From Noviherbaspirillum massiliense JC206 (GTDB lineage Bacteria > Pseudomonadota > Gammaproteobacteria > Burkholderiales > Burkholderiaceae_D): a stretch of 64,000 bases of DNA. This document shows positions 1 through 7,729 of this stretch, piece after piece. Location: the NCBI RefSeq assembly GCF_000312045.1, contig NZ_HE978634.1:1027281-1091280 (forward strand), written 5' to 3'. How positions within the stretch are numbered: position 1 is the first letter of the stretch; each line of letters opens with the position of its first letter. The position numbers and the translations under genes were made by a program. The notes under the pieces were generated by a model. It did no database searches. It was not told the DNA's origin and was given only the letters and a program-made list of their open reading frames with translations.

Positions 1-32
1 GTAAGCACGCAGTTCCGACAGAGACATCGGGG

Positions 33-67
33 AAAGGCCGGCGCAGCGAGAAGCTGTGCCGGCCTTT
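33..67 (+). terminator. Strong hairpin, possible terminator of a gene left of the window
   Basis: Two 15-nt arms (33-47 and 53-67) pair with one G-T mismatch around a 5-nt loop. The 3' arm ends in TTT, but the following sequence is only weakly T-rich. It probably ends a transcript entering from the left edge. The rest of 1-158 shows no convincing gene. Confidence 0.4.
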
Positions 68-158
68 ATGCTTTCCGTGGACTCTCCAGCTCCGCGCCCG
101 ACCCGTGGCGTCGCCTTCCCCATGTCCTGCTGCCTGCGTCTCCGTCCTCGCTGCAGCG

Positions 159-617
159 CTATATCTCGAACTCGATCCGGACGCAGGCAATGCGATTCAT
201 GCCCAGCACATCGGCTTCATGCAGGGTCGCGTGCTGGGTGATGATGTATTTCTGCGGGGATCTCGGGTCGCGGTTGGGATAGATGTTCAGGTAGAGCTCT
301 TCCTTTGGAGGAGCATTTTCCAGGAACACGGGGCCGTTTTCGGATAGGCGCCCATCGAGGGTAAAGACGGTAATGGTGTCATTGTCGCCGATATACGCGT
401 GTACCTTGTAGATCGGGTGGCGCGCCCGGGTAGTAAGGATCTCGACCGGCTGCTTGCTGGTAATGGTGCGTATCGGCAAGCTGAAATCCAGCGTATCGGG
501 GTTGGGAGGTTCCGGCGGCGGTGCGGATTCAGCCTGCACGGGAGGCGTATGTTCCAATTCCGGTTCCTGAGGTGTTTGCGGCTTGCGGCGATTTCTCTGA
601 AAAATTCCCATATTCAT
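159..617 (-). CDS. Hypothetical protein with proline-rich N-terminus
   Basis: A 152-aa protein I cannot assign to a family. The first 45 residues are basic and then Pro/Glu-rich, which suggests a flexible region. Residues from about 46 onward look like a compact beta-rich domain (LDFSLPIRTI, YIGDNDTITVFTLDG, ending CVRIEFEI). There is no signal peptide or membrane segment. The start could be the ATG at 617 or the one at 611; neither has a clear ribosome-binding site. It is transcribed divergently from the DUF4148 gene, across a 288-bp gap with no other gene. Confidence 0.65.
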   Translation of the reverse strand: MNMGIFQRNRRKPQTPQEPELEHTPPVQAESAPPPEPPNPDTLDFSLPIRTITSKQPVEILTTRARHPIYKVHAYIGDNDTITVFTLDGRLSENGPVFLENAPPKEELYLNIYPNRDPRSPQKYIITQHATLHEADVLGMNRIACVRIEFEI

Positions 618-905
618 TTCTATGCTGCGCGCCTAGATGGTCACGACGACTCCCGCAGCAATATTCGTACCTTCCGGAAGAACCTCGGAAGACGCTCGTA
701 GTTCTCGGTGCGCGTCAATCATTTCAACTTTGGGAACAAATCATTGCAAATAGTTCCATTTTTTTCTGAATGAGCAATATATAAACTGCACTTCATCGGT
801 GAGGCCACAAATCTTTCTAGCCATTCATTGAAGCAGGCTCCAGCGGCAGCAGGACAAGCCGGCGTGAGCCAGGACCATGTGCCTGTATTTCGATCGGAGA
901 AAAAA

Positions 906-1190
906 ATGAACACCAAACAATTGCTCGCTGCTGCCTTGCTTGTCGCCACCGGTTCCGCTTTTGCCCAGCAGCCTGAATATGTTGCGCCCGACGCGACGTT
1001 CGTATCGACCAAGACGCGCGCCGAAGTTAAGACCGAATTGGAACTGGCCCGGACAGAAGGTGTATATGTGGCCGGAGGGGAGCAATACCCTGGGCAGTTC
1101 GCCCTTGTGGCGAAGTCGAATCGTGGTCGTGCCGACAGACTGGAGTCAGCGCGCAACTCGCAGTCCACATCCAAGGTTGCTGGCAGCTGA
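906..1190 (+). CDS. DUF4148-type small secreted protein
   Basis: A 94-aa exported protein. Residues 1-20 form a signal peptide (MNTKQLLAAALLVATGSAFA, probable cleavage after AFA). The mature part contains the TKTRAEVKTELELARTEG stretch and a GGEQYPG segment typical of DUF4148 proteins, which are abundant in Burkholderiales and have no known function. The ATG at 906 is preceded by GGAGA. The frame is open upstream to 828 but lacks a leader-like start there. A clear terminator follows at 1211, so the gene is probably monocistronic. Periplasmic location is inferred. Confidence 0.85.
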   Translation: MNTKQLLAAALLVATGSAFAQQPEYVAPDATFVSTKTRAEVKTELELARTEGVYVAGGEQYPGQFALVAKSNRGRADRLESARNSQSTSKVAGS

Positions 1191-1210
1191 GACGGATACA
1201 GTCAAACGAA

Positions 1211-1243
1211 ACGCCACCGCGAAAGCGGTGGCGTTTTTATTTT
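1211..1243 (+). terminator. Rho-independent terminator of the DUF4148 gene
   Basis: A perfect 10-bp stem (1211-1220 with 1225-1234) closes a GAAA tetraloop and is followed by a T-rich tract. It lies 20 bp after the stop codon of the DUF4148 gene. Confidence 0.9.
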
Positions 1244-1501
1244 GGTCTGCGCTGCGGCAATAAAGCGTGTTCGGGATCGAATGCCAGTCCGGGTTGTCCC
1301 AAGGCTGCCGATACAAAAATATTTTGGTTTGGACGGCCAGAACCCGAATTGCAGTCAGTCATTGGTTCTTTCGAATTGATGCAAGCCCGTCTTCACTTCG
1401 CCTTTCATCGGCTTTGCATCTCTGACGGAATCCTCATGACTGCCGACTAATCACGAAGCTCCTGTGCGACAGGCAGGGGCACGTTTTTGCGAGGGCCGAA
1501 C

Positions 1502-1705
1502 ATGCATGCATATATAGTCAAGACTCCCGACGGCTTCGTCTATCCCTTTGCCGGCGATGCATCACTCACCGACAATGAAAAGCAGGCGTGGCATTTCCTG
1601 AGCACCGACGAGGCGCGGGATACTGCCGAAAAACTTGGCTACTACGACGATCGCTTCGAGATTCTTGCGGTCGAGGTCGAAGAGGGAAAACTGAACCGGC
1701 AATAA
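1502..1705 (+). CDS. Small conserved hypothetical protein
   Basis: A 67-aa acidic protein (MHAYIVKTPDGFVYPFAG... ending EVEEGKLNRQ) with no signal peptide or membrane segment. The ATG at 1502 is preferred over an in-frame TTG at 1487 because it has a GAGGG purine stretch about 7 nt upstream. The composition suits a small cytoplasmic protein. I do not recognise the family. The 267 bp before it (1235-1501) hold no gene that I can see. Confidence 0.6.
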   Translation: MHAYIVKTPDGFVYPFAGDASLTDNEKQAWHFLSTDEARDTAEKLGYYDDRFEILAVEVEEGKLNRQ

Positions 1706-1794
1706 GTGCAGTCAGCTTATGGAAGCGGGGCGAGCCTTGTATGGAGGCGAGCTGGCCCGGGTCTTGATCGAGCCAGCGTTGGATCAAGCGCTGT

Positions 1795-2571
1795 TCAGCC
1801 CAGGGTGTTCATCCATCCCAGGCCTTCGAGCGTACCCTTGGCCGGGCGGTATTCGCAGCCGATCCAGCCCGTATAGCCTATCTGGTCCAGCAACCGGAAC
1901 ACGTAGGCGTAATTGATTTCTCCTGTATCCGGTTCATTGCGTTCCGGCACGCCGGCAACCTGGATATGACCGATCTGCGGCAGGTACTGGCGCAGCTTCA
2001 TTGCAAGATCGCCTTCCATGATCTGTGCATGGTAGAGATCCATTTGCACTTTGAGGTTGGGCGCACCGACTTCTTCGCGGATCGCATGTGCCTGTGCCTG
2101 CGTATTCAGGAAATAGCCCGGCATGTCGCGGGTATTGATCGGCTCGATCAATACCGTGAGGGCGTGTTGCGCGGCTTCGGCGCAGGCGAATTTCAGGTTC
2201 TCGACGTAAGTGGCGCGATAGCGCGCAGCGTCGGCTCCCGGTGGCATCAGCCCGGCCATTGCGTGCAGACGCGGCGTGCCGAGAGCTTTTGCGTATTCAA
2301 TCGCCTTGGCTACGCCGCTCCGGAATTCCGCCTCCCGGCCGGGAAGGGAGGCTATTCCACGTTCGCCCGCGGCCCAGTCTCCCGGCGGCATGTTGAACAG
2401 GACGTTGTCCAGCCGATTGGCTCGCAATTGTTCTGCAATTTCGCCTGTAGGAAATTCATACGGAAAGAGAAATTCGACGGCCTTGAAGCCGGCCTGCGCA
2501 GCGGCCTGGAAGCGCTGCAGGAAGGGAACTTCGTTGAACATCAGGCTGAGGTTGGCGGCAAATTTCGGCAT
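1795..2571 (-). CDS. hyi: Hydroxypyruvate isomerase family protein (TIM-barrel sugar isomerase)
   Basis: A 258-aa protein of the Hyi/OtnI family within the xylose isomerase-like TIM-barrel superfamily. Hyi interconverts hydroxypyruvate and tartronate semialdehyde in glyoxylate metabolism. OtnI relatives isomerise 2-oxo-tetronates, so the true substrate is open. Family features seen are the N-terminal [35 protein letters not shown] (metal-binding Glu), [13 protein letters not shown] (Asp/His), [14 protein letters not shown] and the final GCEYRP glutamate. The length is normal. The start at 2571 is preferred over 2577 because AAAGG then sits 6 nt upstream. No gcl or glxR neighbour is present. 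Confidence 0.85.
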   Translation of the reverse strand: MPKFAANLSLMFNEVPFLQRFQAAAQAGFKAVEFLFPYEFPTGEIAEQLRANRLDNVLFNMPPGDWAAGERGIASLPGREAEFRSGVAKAIEYAKALGTPRLHAMAGLMPPGADAARYRATYVENLKFACAEAAQHALTVLIEPINTRDMPGYFLNTQAQAHAIREEVGAPNLKVQMDLYHAQIMEGDLAMKLRQYLPQIGHIQVAGVPERNEPDTGEINYAYVFRLLDQIGYTGWIGCEYRPAKGTLEGLGWMNTLG

Positions 2572-2683
2572 GGGCATCCTTTAACAATATGCACGGAATT
2601 ATAGGCCAAGGACATCGCTGCTTCAGGCCTGGGTTCTGCAAATTGCGCTGCCGGTCCATGCGAGGTGGGGGTGGATGCTGGCG

Positions 2684-4648
2684 CTATGCAGCCCGCCGGC
2701 CGCGCCGCTTGCGCAGAGCCATGTTCTGCGCCTGCAGAATGGCGTCCACCCGCTCGGAGGCCTCGCGTGCCAGCTCCTGTGCCAGTTCGACGCTGGGAAA
2801 ATATTCCGGGCAGCGATAGCCGAGCCATGCATATGCGGAATACAGGCGGCACGCGTCCTCCACCTCCTGCAGGTTATGGCGGTAGGTTTCTTTCGGATCA
2901 CGATGCAGGGTGCAGACCTTTCGCTTAGCCAGGGCATGCGCCCAGTCCTGCCAGGCCATGTGCAGCGCGGGCACCTTGGAAGAAATCGGCACTAGCGAGA
3001 GCGTGAATTTGTCCGCTATCGAAAGCGGCAGAGTGTCCAGCCAGAGCGCGCGGTCGGACTGCTCTTCGGTAATGCGCGGGAAGAAGAAGCCATCCGGGAC
3101 GTCGATGTTGTGCACGAATCGCTTGAACAGTTTGCTCAGGGATTGTTCTCCCGTTACTGCCGCAATCCGATGCAGTTGTTCCAGGGTTGGCGCGACCGAA
3201 AATCCGGAAGGCGGCACCGGCGGGATTTTTTCCTTCAGTAGCGAGCGCATGATGTAATGGGTTTCTTCGTCAAAGCCGGCAACGAAGCCTTCCTCATGCA
3301 CGCCGAAGCGGCCGGCGCGACCGGCGATCTGTTTTGCAAGCGCGGCCGGTATCTCTTCCTCTTCGTAACCGTTGTACTTGACGCTGGTGGTCATCACGAC
3401 CCGCTCGATCGGCAGGTTCAAGCCCATTGCGATCGCATCGGTGCCAACCACGATGTCAGCCGCCCCCTCGCGAAAGCGCGCCGCCTGCGCACGCCGCACC
3501 TCCGGCGACAGGTTGCCGTACACCGTCGCCACCGAGAATCCGCTCTCCGTGATCATGTCGCGCCACATGAGCACCTCGCGGCGCGAGAAGGCAATGACCG
3601 CATCACCGCGGCGCAGGTTGCGGAGCTTGCGTACCGGTGCCGGCTCCATGGACAGCGGCCCCTTGCGTTTCATGACATGCACTTCGATCGGGCATTCCAG
3701 CCGTTCCGCAAGCGCTTCGACCGCGCGCCGCGCCTCGAGCGCGCCGACCAGGTAGACCACGTTGGCGGGCGCGCCGCACACCGCAGCAGTCCAGGCCGCG
3801 CCACGATCGCGGTCCCCCAGCATCTGGATTTCATCGATGACTGCGACATCGACCCGGGTGCGGGTGTCGAGCATTTCAACTGTACTGGCGACATGCGTTG
3901 CGCCTTCCACGATCCGGCGTTCTTCCCCCGTCACGAGGCTGACCTTGATTTCCCGGCCGCCCGGTCTGGCATTCTGCAGGCGCTCATAGTTTTCCAGCGC
4001 CAGCAGGCGCAGCGGCGCAAGATAGATGCCGGTTTTCGCCTTTGCCAGCGCTTCCATTGCCTGATGCGTCTTGCCGGAATTGGTCGGTCCCAGCAGGGCA
4101 ATGAAGCGGCGTGGCAGGCGATAGGCCATTTCGAAGGAGGCCGGATATTCTGCCAGGTTGATGCTTTCCCTCGTGAGCGCGGCATGCCGTTCTTCCTGCT
4201 GCCGTTCGATTGCATGCGTGAGGCGTTGTTCGATGCGTTCGAATACGTACTCAGCCGGCTCCGAAGATTCCGGGGCCGACAGCGCCAGCAGAAACATCAT
4301 GGGATCGAGCCCGGCATCTTCTGCCCGCGCACAGATGTCTGCCGCGAATGCGGTCACCATCCGATGCAGCTCCTCCTTCGCGTCGGCGCTGGCGCGCTGG
4401 GCCACGAGCTGTAGCTGTTCCTCCGCCCCCATCTTGCGCCACTTGCTGGGTTTGGCCAGGACGCCCTCGCGGGGGACGAGCTCATATGACAGCTGCAAGC
4501 CATTGACCTCGGCCATGCCGGAGAAGCGCAGCAGGACCCGGCCTTCCAGCTTGGCCAGCTCTGCGCCGAGGTCTTTAGCAAGCGCCTCCGGTGTCAAGGG
4601 CTCAGCGGTATCGGGAATGTCGCCGGGTGGAGGAGGAGACACTGTCAT
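2684..4648 (-). CDS. SUV3-like ATP-dependent RNA helicase (DExH/DEIQ-type)
   Basis: A 654-aa superfamily 2 helicase resembling mitochondrial SUV3/SUPV3L1. Seen in order are Walker A GPTNSGKT (about 187-194), a STVEMLD motif (about 255-261), Walker B as DEIQ (about 272-275), motif V VVGTDAIAMGLNLP, motif VI QIAGRAGRFG, and a C-terminal region with SUV3-like character. Residues 1-180 are an extra N-terminal region (Pro-rich start, then helical) that I cannot name. In mitochondria SUV3 unwinds RNA for PNPase; a similar RNA-decay role here is inference. The gene stands alone, about 110 bp from hyi. The start lacks an obvious ribosome-binding site. The 207 bp upstream (4649-4855) hold no other gene. 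Confidence 0.85.
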   Translation of the reverse strand: MTVSPPPPGDIPDTAEPLTPEALAKDLGAELAKLEGRVLLRFSGMAEVNGLQLSYELVPREGVLAKPSKWRKMGAEEQLQLVAQRASADAKEELHRMVTAFAADICARAEDAGLDPMMFLLALSAPESSEPAEYVFERIEQRLTHAIERQQEERHAALTRESINLAEYPASFEMAYRLPRRFIALLGPTNSGKTHQAMEALAKAKTGIYLAPLRLLALENYERLQNARPGGREIKVSLVTGEERRIVEGATHVASTVEMLDTRTRVDVAVIDEIQMLGDRDRGAAWTAAVCGAPANVVYLVGALEARRAVEALAERLECPIEVHVMKRKGPLSMEPAPVRKLRNLRRGDAVIAFSRREVLMWRDMITESGFSVATVYGNLSPEVRRAQAARFREGAADIVVGTDAIAMGLNLPIERVVMTTSVKYNGYEEEEIPAALAKQIAGRAGRFGVHEEGFVAGFDEETHYIMRSLLKEKIPPVPPSGFSVAPTLEQLHRIAAVTGEQSLSKLFKRFVHNIDVPDGFFFPRITEEQSDRALWLDTLPLSIADKFTLSLVPISSKVPALHMAWQDWAHALAKRKVCTLHRDPKETYRHNLQEVEDACRLYSAYAWLGYRCPEYFPSVELAQELAREASERVDAILQAQNMALRKRRGRRAA

Positions 4649-4855
4649 GCGGATGGATAAGATCGGGAAACACGGATTGGGACTGCATTTGTCGCAGCCA
4701 GTTCATCCAGCCGGGACGCTGCCCGAATGCGCTTTTCAATCGATTGACTCGGCCAGGCACGATTGCCTGGCAGCCATGTCATCACGCTTGTTTTCGGTCC
4801 TGCGAGTTACCCGGAATTTCCCGCCGCTCATTTCGGTGCGGTGGAGGGATAGTTT

Positions 4856-5083
4856 TCAGTATCTGGCCTTGGACAGAATGACCAGCCAGCGCCTGAACAG
4901 CAGGATCTCCAGATGGCCGGGCTGGAGTCCGGCGCTGCATTCGATGACCGGGTTGACCCAGTAATACCGTTTGCGGAAGTCGCGGCAGATGAAGATTTCC
5001 CGGTTGCCGAGCCGGATGGCAAAGGAATCCGGAGCGTATTGCAAGCCGAACTGGCTGTCGAAGGAATTATGAATGTGTGCCAT
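4856..5083 (-). CDS. Small protein of unknown function, predicted SOS-regulated
   Basis: A 75-aa basic, aromatic-rich protein (MAHIHNSFDSQFGLQYAPDS..., CRDFRKRYYWVNP, LLFRRWLVILSKARY). I recognise no domain. The ATG at 5083 has a good ribosome-binding site (AAGGGAGA). Its promoter region holds a near-consensus LexA box 53 bp upstream, so DNA-damage induction is predicted. It is divergent from the HAD-like gene at 5287, which has its own LexA box. The function is unknown; a DNA-repair or stress role is inferred only from the regulation. Confidence 0.65.
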   Translation of the reverse strand: MAHIHNSFDSQFGLQYAPDSFAIRLGNREIFICRDFRKRYYWVNPVIECSAGLQPGHLEILLFRRWLVILSKARY

Positions 5084-5135
5084 GGTTTTTATTCTCCCTT
5101 TCTTAAAAATTCATCGGGATTTACTTTAGCACAAC

Positions 5136-5155
5136 TACTGTATAAAAAAACAGTA
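5136..5155 (-). promoter_or_regulatory. LexA (SOS) box upstream of the 75-aa gene
   Basis: TACTGTATAAAAAAACAGTA has the CTGT-N8-ACAG form used by LexA in gamma- and betaproteobacteria, with the flanking TA/TA also conserved. On the minus strand a TTGAAA (5166-5161) and TACAGT (5142-5137) with an 18-bp spacer could form a promoter, so LexA would occupy spacer and -10. Confidence 0.85.
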
Positions 5156-5196
5156 AAAATTTTCAACTCGTGGCAGAAATGGCACCAAACTCAAGG

Positions 5197-5225
5197 TTGA
5201 CTACTGTATATGAATACAGTAATTT
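5197..5225 (+). promoter_or_regulatory. Sigma70 promoter with embedded LexA box, upstream of the HAD-like gene
   Basis: A TTGACT -35 (5197-5202) and TAATTT -10 (5220-5225) are separated by 17 bp. The spacer is almost entirely a second LexA box, TACTGTATATGAATACAGTA (5202-5221), again CTGT-N8-ACAG. Occupancy by LexA would block RNA polymerase directly. The box lies 66 bp before the ATG at 5287. Confidence 0.88.
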
Positions 5226-5286
5226 GTCCAGCATTATTTACTGTACGGTTTCATGGCCCAGCCACCGGGACCTGCGAACAAGACAT

Positions 5287-5742
5287 ATGCGTGTCATTTT
5301 TCTGGAATTCGACGGCGTGCTCCATCCGGCCAGCGCTGCATCGCGATTTGTTCCGGCCCGGCCGCTCAAGCGTGCGGTGCAGCAGGCCTGGCTGTTTCGC
5401 TGGGCCTGGATACTCGATGAACTGCTGGAAGCCCATGCGGATGTCGGCATCGTCGTCCATTCGAACTGGCGCATGCTGGCTGCGGACGAGGAGTTGCAAA
5501 GCTTTCTGGGTCCGCTCGGCCGCCGTTTCCTTGGCAGCACGCCGCGCGGGTCGAAATGGGAGGGTGTTTCGCATGTCGTGCAGCACAATCAATTGCGCCA
5601 TTACCGGATCCTCGATCACGCGCCCCAGGCGTTTCCCGCTGGATTGCCGGAACTTATCGCCTGCGATCCGGAAATGGGATTGCGGGCTTTCGGAGTAAGG
5701 CAGCAACTGCAAAGCTGGTTGGATATGTGCCAGCATGCATAG
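5287..5742 (+). CDS. HAD-like domain protein, predicted SOS-regulated, with altered motif I
   Basis: A 151-aa protein of the HAD-domain type seen in small predicted phosphatases and Swiss-Army-Knife RNA-repair proteins. Motif I reads FLEFDGVLHP (residues 5-14): the usual nucleophilic Asp is Glu7, while Asp9 is kept. A motif II-like Ser is present in VVHSNWRM, and ACDPEMGL may supply later acidic residues. Catalysis by the normal aspartyl-phosphate route is therefore doubtful. The ATG at 5287 is the only start giving a family-like N-terminus. It is controlled by the promoter/LexA box at 5197-5225 and is divergent from the 75-aa gene. Confidence 0.8.
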   Translation: MRVIFLEFDGVLHPASAASRFVPARPLKRAVQQAWLFRWAWILDELLEAHADVGIVVHSNWRMLAADEELQSFLGPLGRRFLGSTPRGSKWEGVSHVVQHNQLRHYRILDHAPQAFPAGLPELIACDPEMGLRAFGVRQQLQSWLDMCQHA

Positions 5743-5839
5743 GAGATCTTGCGTGGTGAATTTCCATGACGGCTTTGCATTTGTCGGTGGCGATGCCTAC
5801 CATGATCTGACAATGCCGATGACAGAGGGCTATGAAGCC

Positions 5840-6370
5840 ATGAGCATGAAAAGCGCAGTCCGGGATTTTTTATCGGGGATGGGAGTGGACAGCCGGGGAC
5901 GCAGGCTGGACACCATACTTGCCTGGTCCGACGATGCGCTCGAACTGCGTCATGACTTCATCCAATGGCTCTTTCCACTGGAACAGGCGAGCCGCTTCAA
6001 CCCGGGCGCGCCGGTGCTGGCTCCCGCAGATTTCGCCGAACTTGGCAGGGATGAGGGCGTTGTTGCCGGGCTGCGGGCAGCGTTCCGGCGCATGCTGGCT
6101 TTCTATGGTCTCACCTTGCGCGGACCGGAAGTCGTGAAGGCGGAGAATTGGGCTGTACGCAGCGCAAACTGGGCATGGTCGCCAACCCACAACGACTTGC
6201 GCATCACGCGGATATTGCATTCGCTGGCCTTGTTCGGGCTCCATTCGGAGGCGGCGGCCTTGCTGCGCTTTGTCGAAACCTTGTTCAGCGAAACATCCCT
6301 GCAGCAAGGCCGGGCAGAGGCATTGAGGTATTGGCGCGATGCCCTGAAGCCCGAGGCTTTCAGTCAATAA
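5840..6370 (+). CDS. Opioid growth factor receptor (OGFr) conserved-region protein
   Basis: A 176-aa protein matching the OGFr N-terminal conserved region, named after a vertebrate receptor but found in scattered bacteria. Diagnostic segments are LDTILAWSDDALELRHDFIQ, WLFPLEQASRFNPGAPVL and, later, SPTHNDLRITRILHSLALFG. No signal peptide or membrane segment is seen. The start at 5840 follows an AGAGGG ribosome-binding site at about 9 nt. An in-frame upstream extension to 5735 is probably untranslated. The biochemical role in bacteria is unknown. It lies 97 bp after the HAD-like gene with no terminator between, so co-transcription, and SOS control, is possible. Confidence 0.8.
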   Translation: MSMKSAVRDFLSGMGVDSRGRRLDTILAWSDDALELRHDFIQWLFPLEQASRFNPGAPVLAPADFAELGRDEGVVAGLRAAFRRMLAFYGLTLRGPEVVKAENWAVRSANWAWSPTHNDLRITRILHSLALFGLHSEAAALLRFVETLFSETSLQQGRAEALRYWRDALKPEAFSQ

Positions 6371-6389
6371 AAGCAATCCTTTACATCGA

Positions 6390-6710
6390 CTACATTGTCC
6401 GCACGAGTGCAATCCCGGCAGCGACCACTGCTACCACCGCTGCGGCCAGCGAAATCATTTTCTGCCGCCTGAGTTCCTGTTCGAGCTGGCCGAACCGGGC
6501 ATCGATCTTTTGCGCGATTTCGGCAATCGCCGCGCCCTGTTTCGTCGCAACCTCCTGCAACTCGAGCACATCCTTGTTAAGAATTTCCAGGACTTGCTGT
6601 TCGCTGGAAACTTTCAGGTCCTTGTCCTTGCGCGACTTGAAGACACCCCTGACCAGATCGATCAAATGTGGCGTCAGCAGGGATACGGTTTCTGGCGTGA
6701 TCACTGGCAT
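6390..6710 (-). CDS. Small coiled-coil protein with C-terminal membrane anchor
   Basis: A 106-aa protein. Residues 1-30 are amphipathic (TPETVSLLTPHLIDLVRGVF), followed by a coiled-coil-like heptad region (about 36-85) and one transmembrane helix near the C-terminus (MISLAAAVVAVVAAGIALV). This topology places the bulk in the cytoplasm with a tail anchor. AAGGAAA lies about 7 nt before the ATG. It is convergent with the OGFr gene. I do not recognise the family. Confidence 0.65.
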   Translation of the reverse strand: MPVITPETVSLLTPHLIDLVRGVFKSRKDKDLKVSSEQQVLEILNKDVLELQEVATKQGAAIAEIAQKIDARFGQLEQELRRQKMISLAAAVVAVVAAGIALVRTM

Positions 6711-6900
6711 CGTGTTTCCTTCGGTGGGAATCGGTATGAGCCGGGTTTTCTGTCGTTGGTATTACAGCATACGCGCGAAACCAGCATCTCTTCCATGAAG
6801 CAGCTCAGTGGCGCCTGCCGCGAGGGGCCTGCGTTTCACAATCCGGGTAGCGATACGCTCGCCTGAAGCCTTCTGGCAGGTGAGGAAATGGCCTGCATTC

Positions 6901-7209
6901 CTAGTGGGTCCGCTGGTACGCCGCCCGGATCATTACTAGGGCTTCCGGCAAAGCCTTGTGCCTTTTGAGATCGGCGGGCTCATCCACCTTCGGTACATAA
7001 CCCCAGCGCGAGGAGCGCATCATGCGGATATATTTGCGGTCGAGGTCGCCAGCCTGTTCCAAGGTTGCCAGCGCTTCGCTCTCGATTTCATGAACCAGTT
7101 GCCAGGTAAGCACTTTCCCGTCCGTACGGTGGCGTTCCACGATTGAATTCACTGCAAGATTCAGTCTTTCCTTTACGGCAATCAGCTTGTGACCTTCAAA
7201 TCCCTTCAT
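6901..7209 (-). CDS. Conserved hypothetical protein
   Basis: A 102-aa basic, mostly helical protein (MKGFEGHKLIAVKERLNLAV... MIRAAYQRTH) without signal peptide or membrane segments. The start at 7209 has a GAGAGAGA purine tract about 9 nt upstream. Family and function are not recognised. It stands alone: the DUF2237 gene begins more than 100 bp upstream on the same strand. Confidence 0.6.
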   Translation of the reverse strand: MKGFEGHKLIAVKERLNLAVNSIVERHRTDGKVLTWQLVHEIESEALATLEQAGDLDRKYIRMMRSSRWGYVPKVDEPADLKRHKALPEALVMIRAAYQRTH

Positions 7210-7318
7210 TTACAAGTCTCTCTCAACAAGCAAAAACTGGATGAAGATACAGTATCGGGAGGGGACATGAAATGGAGAACTTTTAATTCCGGGAGAAATT
7301 TTCGCCTTGTCCGGGAGT

Positions 7319-7711
7319 TCAATGCCGGTGGCTGAATCTCTGCAGCACGTCAAGCCGGATGATGTCCAGGGCGCTTTCATGCGTGCTTTCAAGAACAACA
7401 CGCGGCGCGACGCCAGCCTGTAGGGCTTCCGCCCAGCGCAGGGCGCACAGGCACCACTGGTCGCCCGGCTTCAGTCCGGGGAAACCCCATTCCGGCATGG
7501 GCGTGATCAGGTCATTGCCCCGGCTGAGACTGAACTCTAGGAATTCCTCGCTCATTATTGCGCAAATGACATGGGTGCCGACATCATCCGCGTTCGTCTT
7601 GCAGCAACCGTCACGGAAGTAGCCGGTCAGCGGCTCGAAGGAGCAGGGAACCAGGGGCTGGCCAAACACGTTTCTGGCAGGCGGAGGAGCAGGTTGCATC
7701 GTCATGGTCAT
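7319..7711 (-). CDS. DUF2237 family protein
   Basis: A 130-aa protein with the conserved DUF2237 pattern: NVFGQPLVPCS, TGYFRDGCCKTNADDVGTHV, CAIMSEEFLEFSLSRGNDL, PEWGFPGLKPGDQWCLCALRW and the C-terminal LESTHESALDIIRLDVLQRF. The several conserved Cys/Trp/Asp residues suggest a binding or enzymatic site of unknown nature. It lies 18 bp after the yihY-type gene and probably forms an operon with it. Three closely spaced ATGs at the N-terminus leave the exact start open. Confidence 0.9.
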   Translation of the reverse strand: MTMTMQPAPPPARNVFGQPLVPCSFEPLTGYFRDGCCKTNADDVGTHVICAIMSEEFLEFSLSRGNDLITPMPEWGFPGLKPGDQWCLCALRWAEALQAGVAPRVVLESTHESALDIIRLDVLQRFSHRH

Positions 7712-7729
7712 GAACAGGTTTGCATGGCC

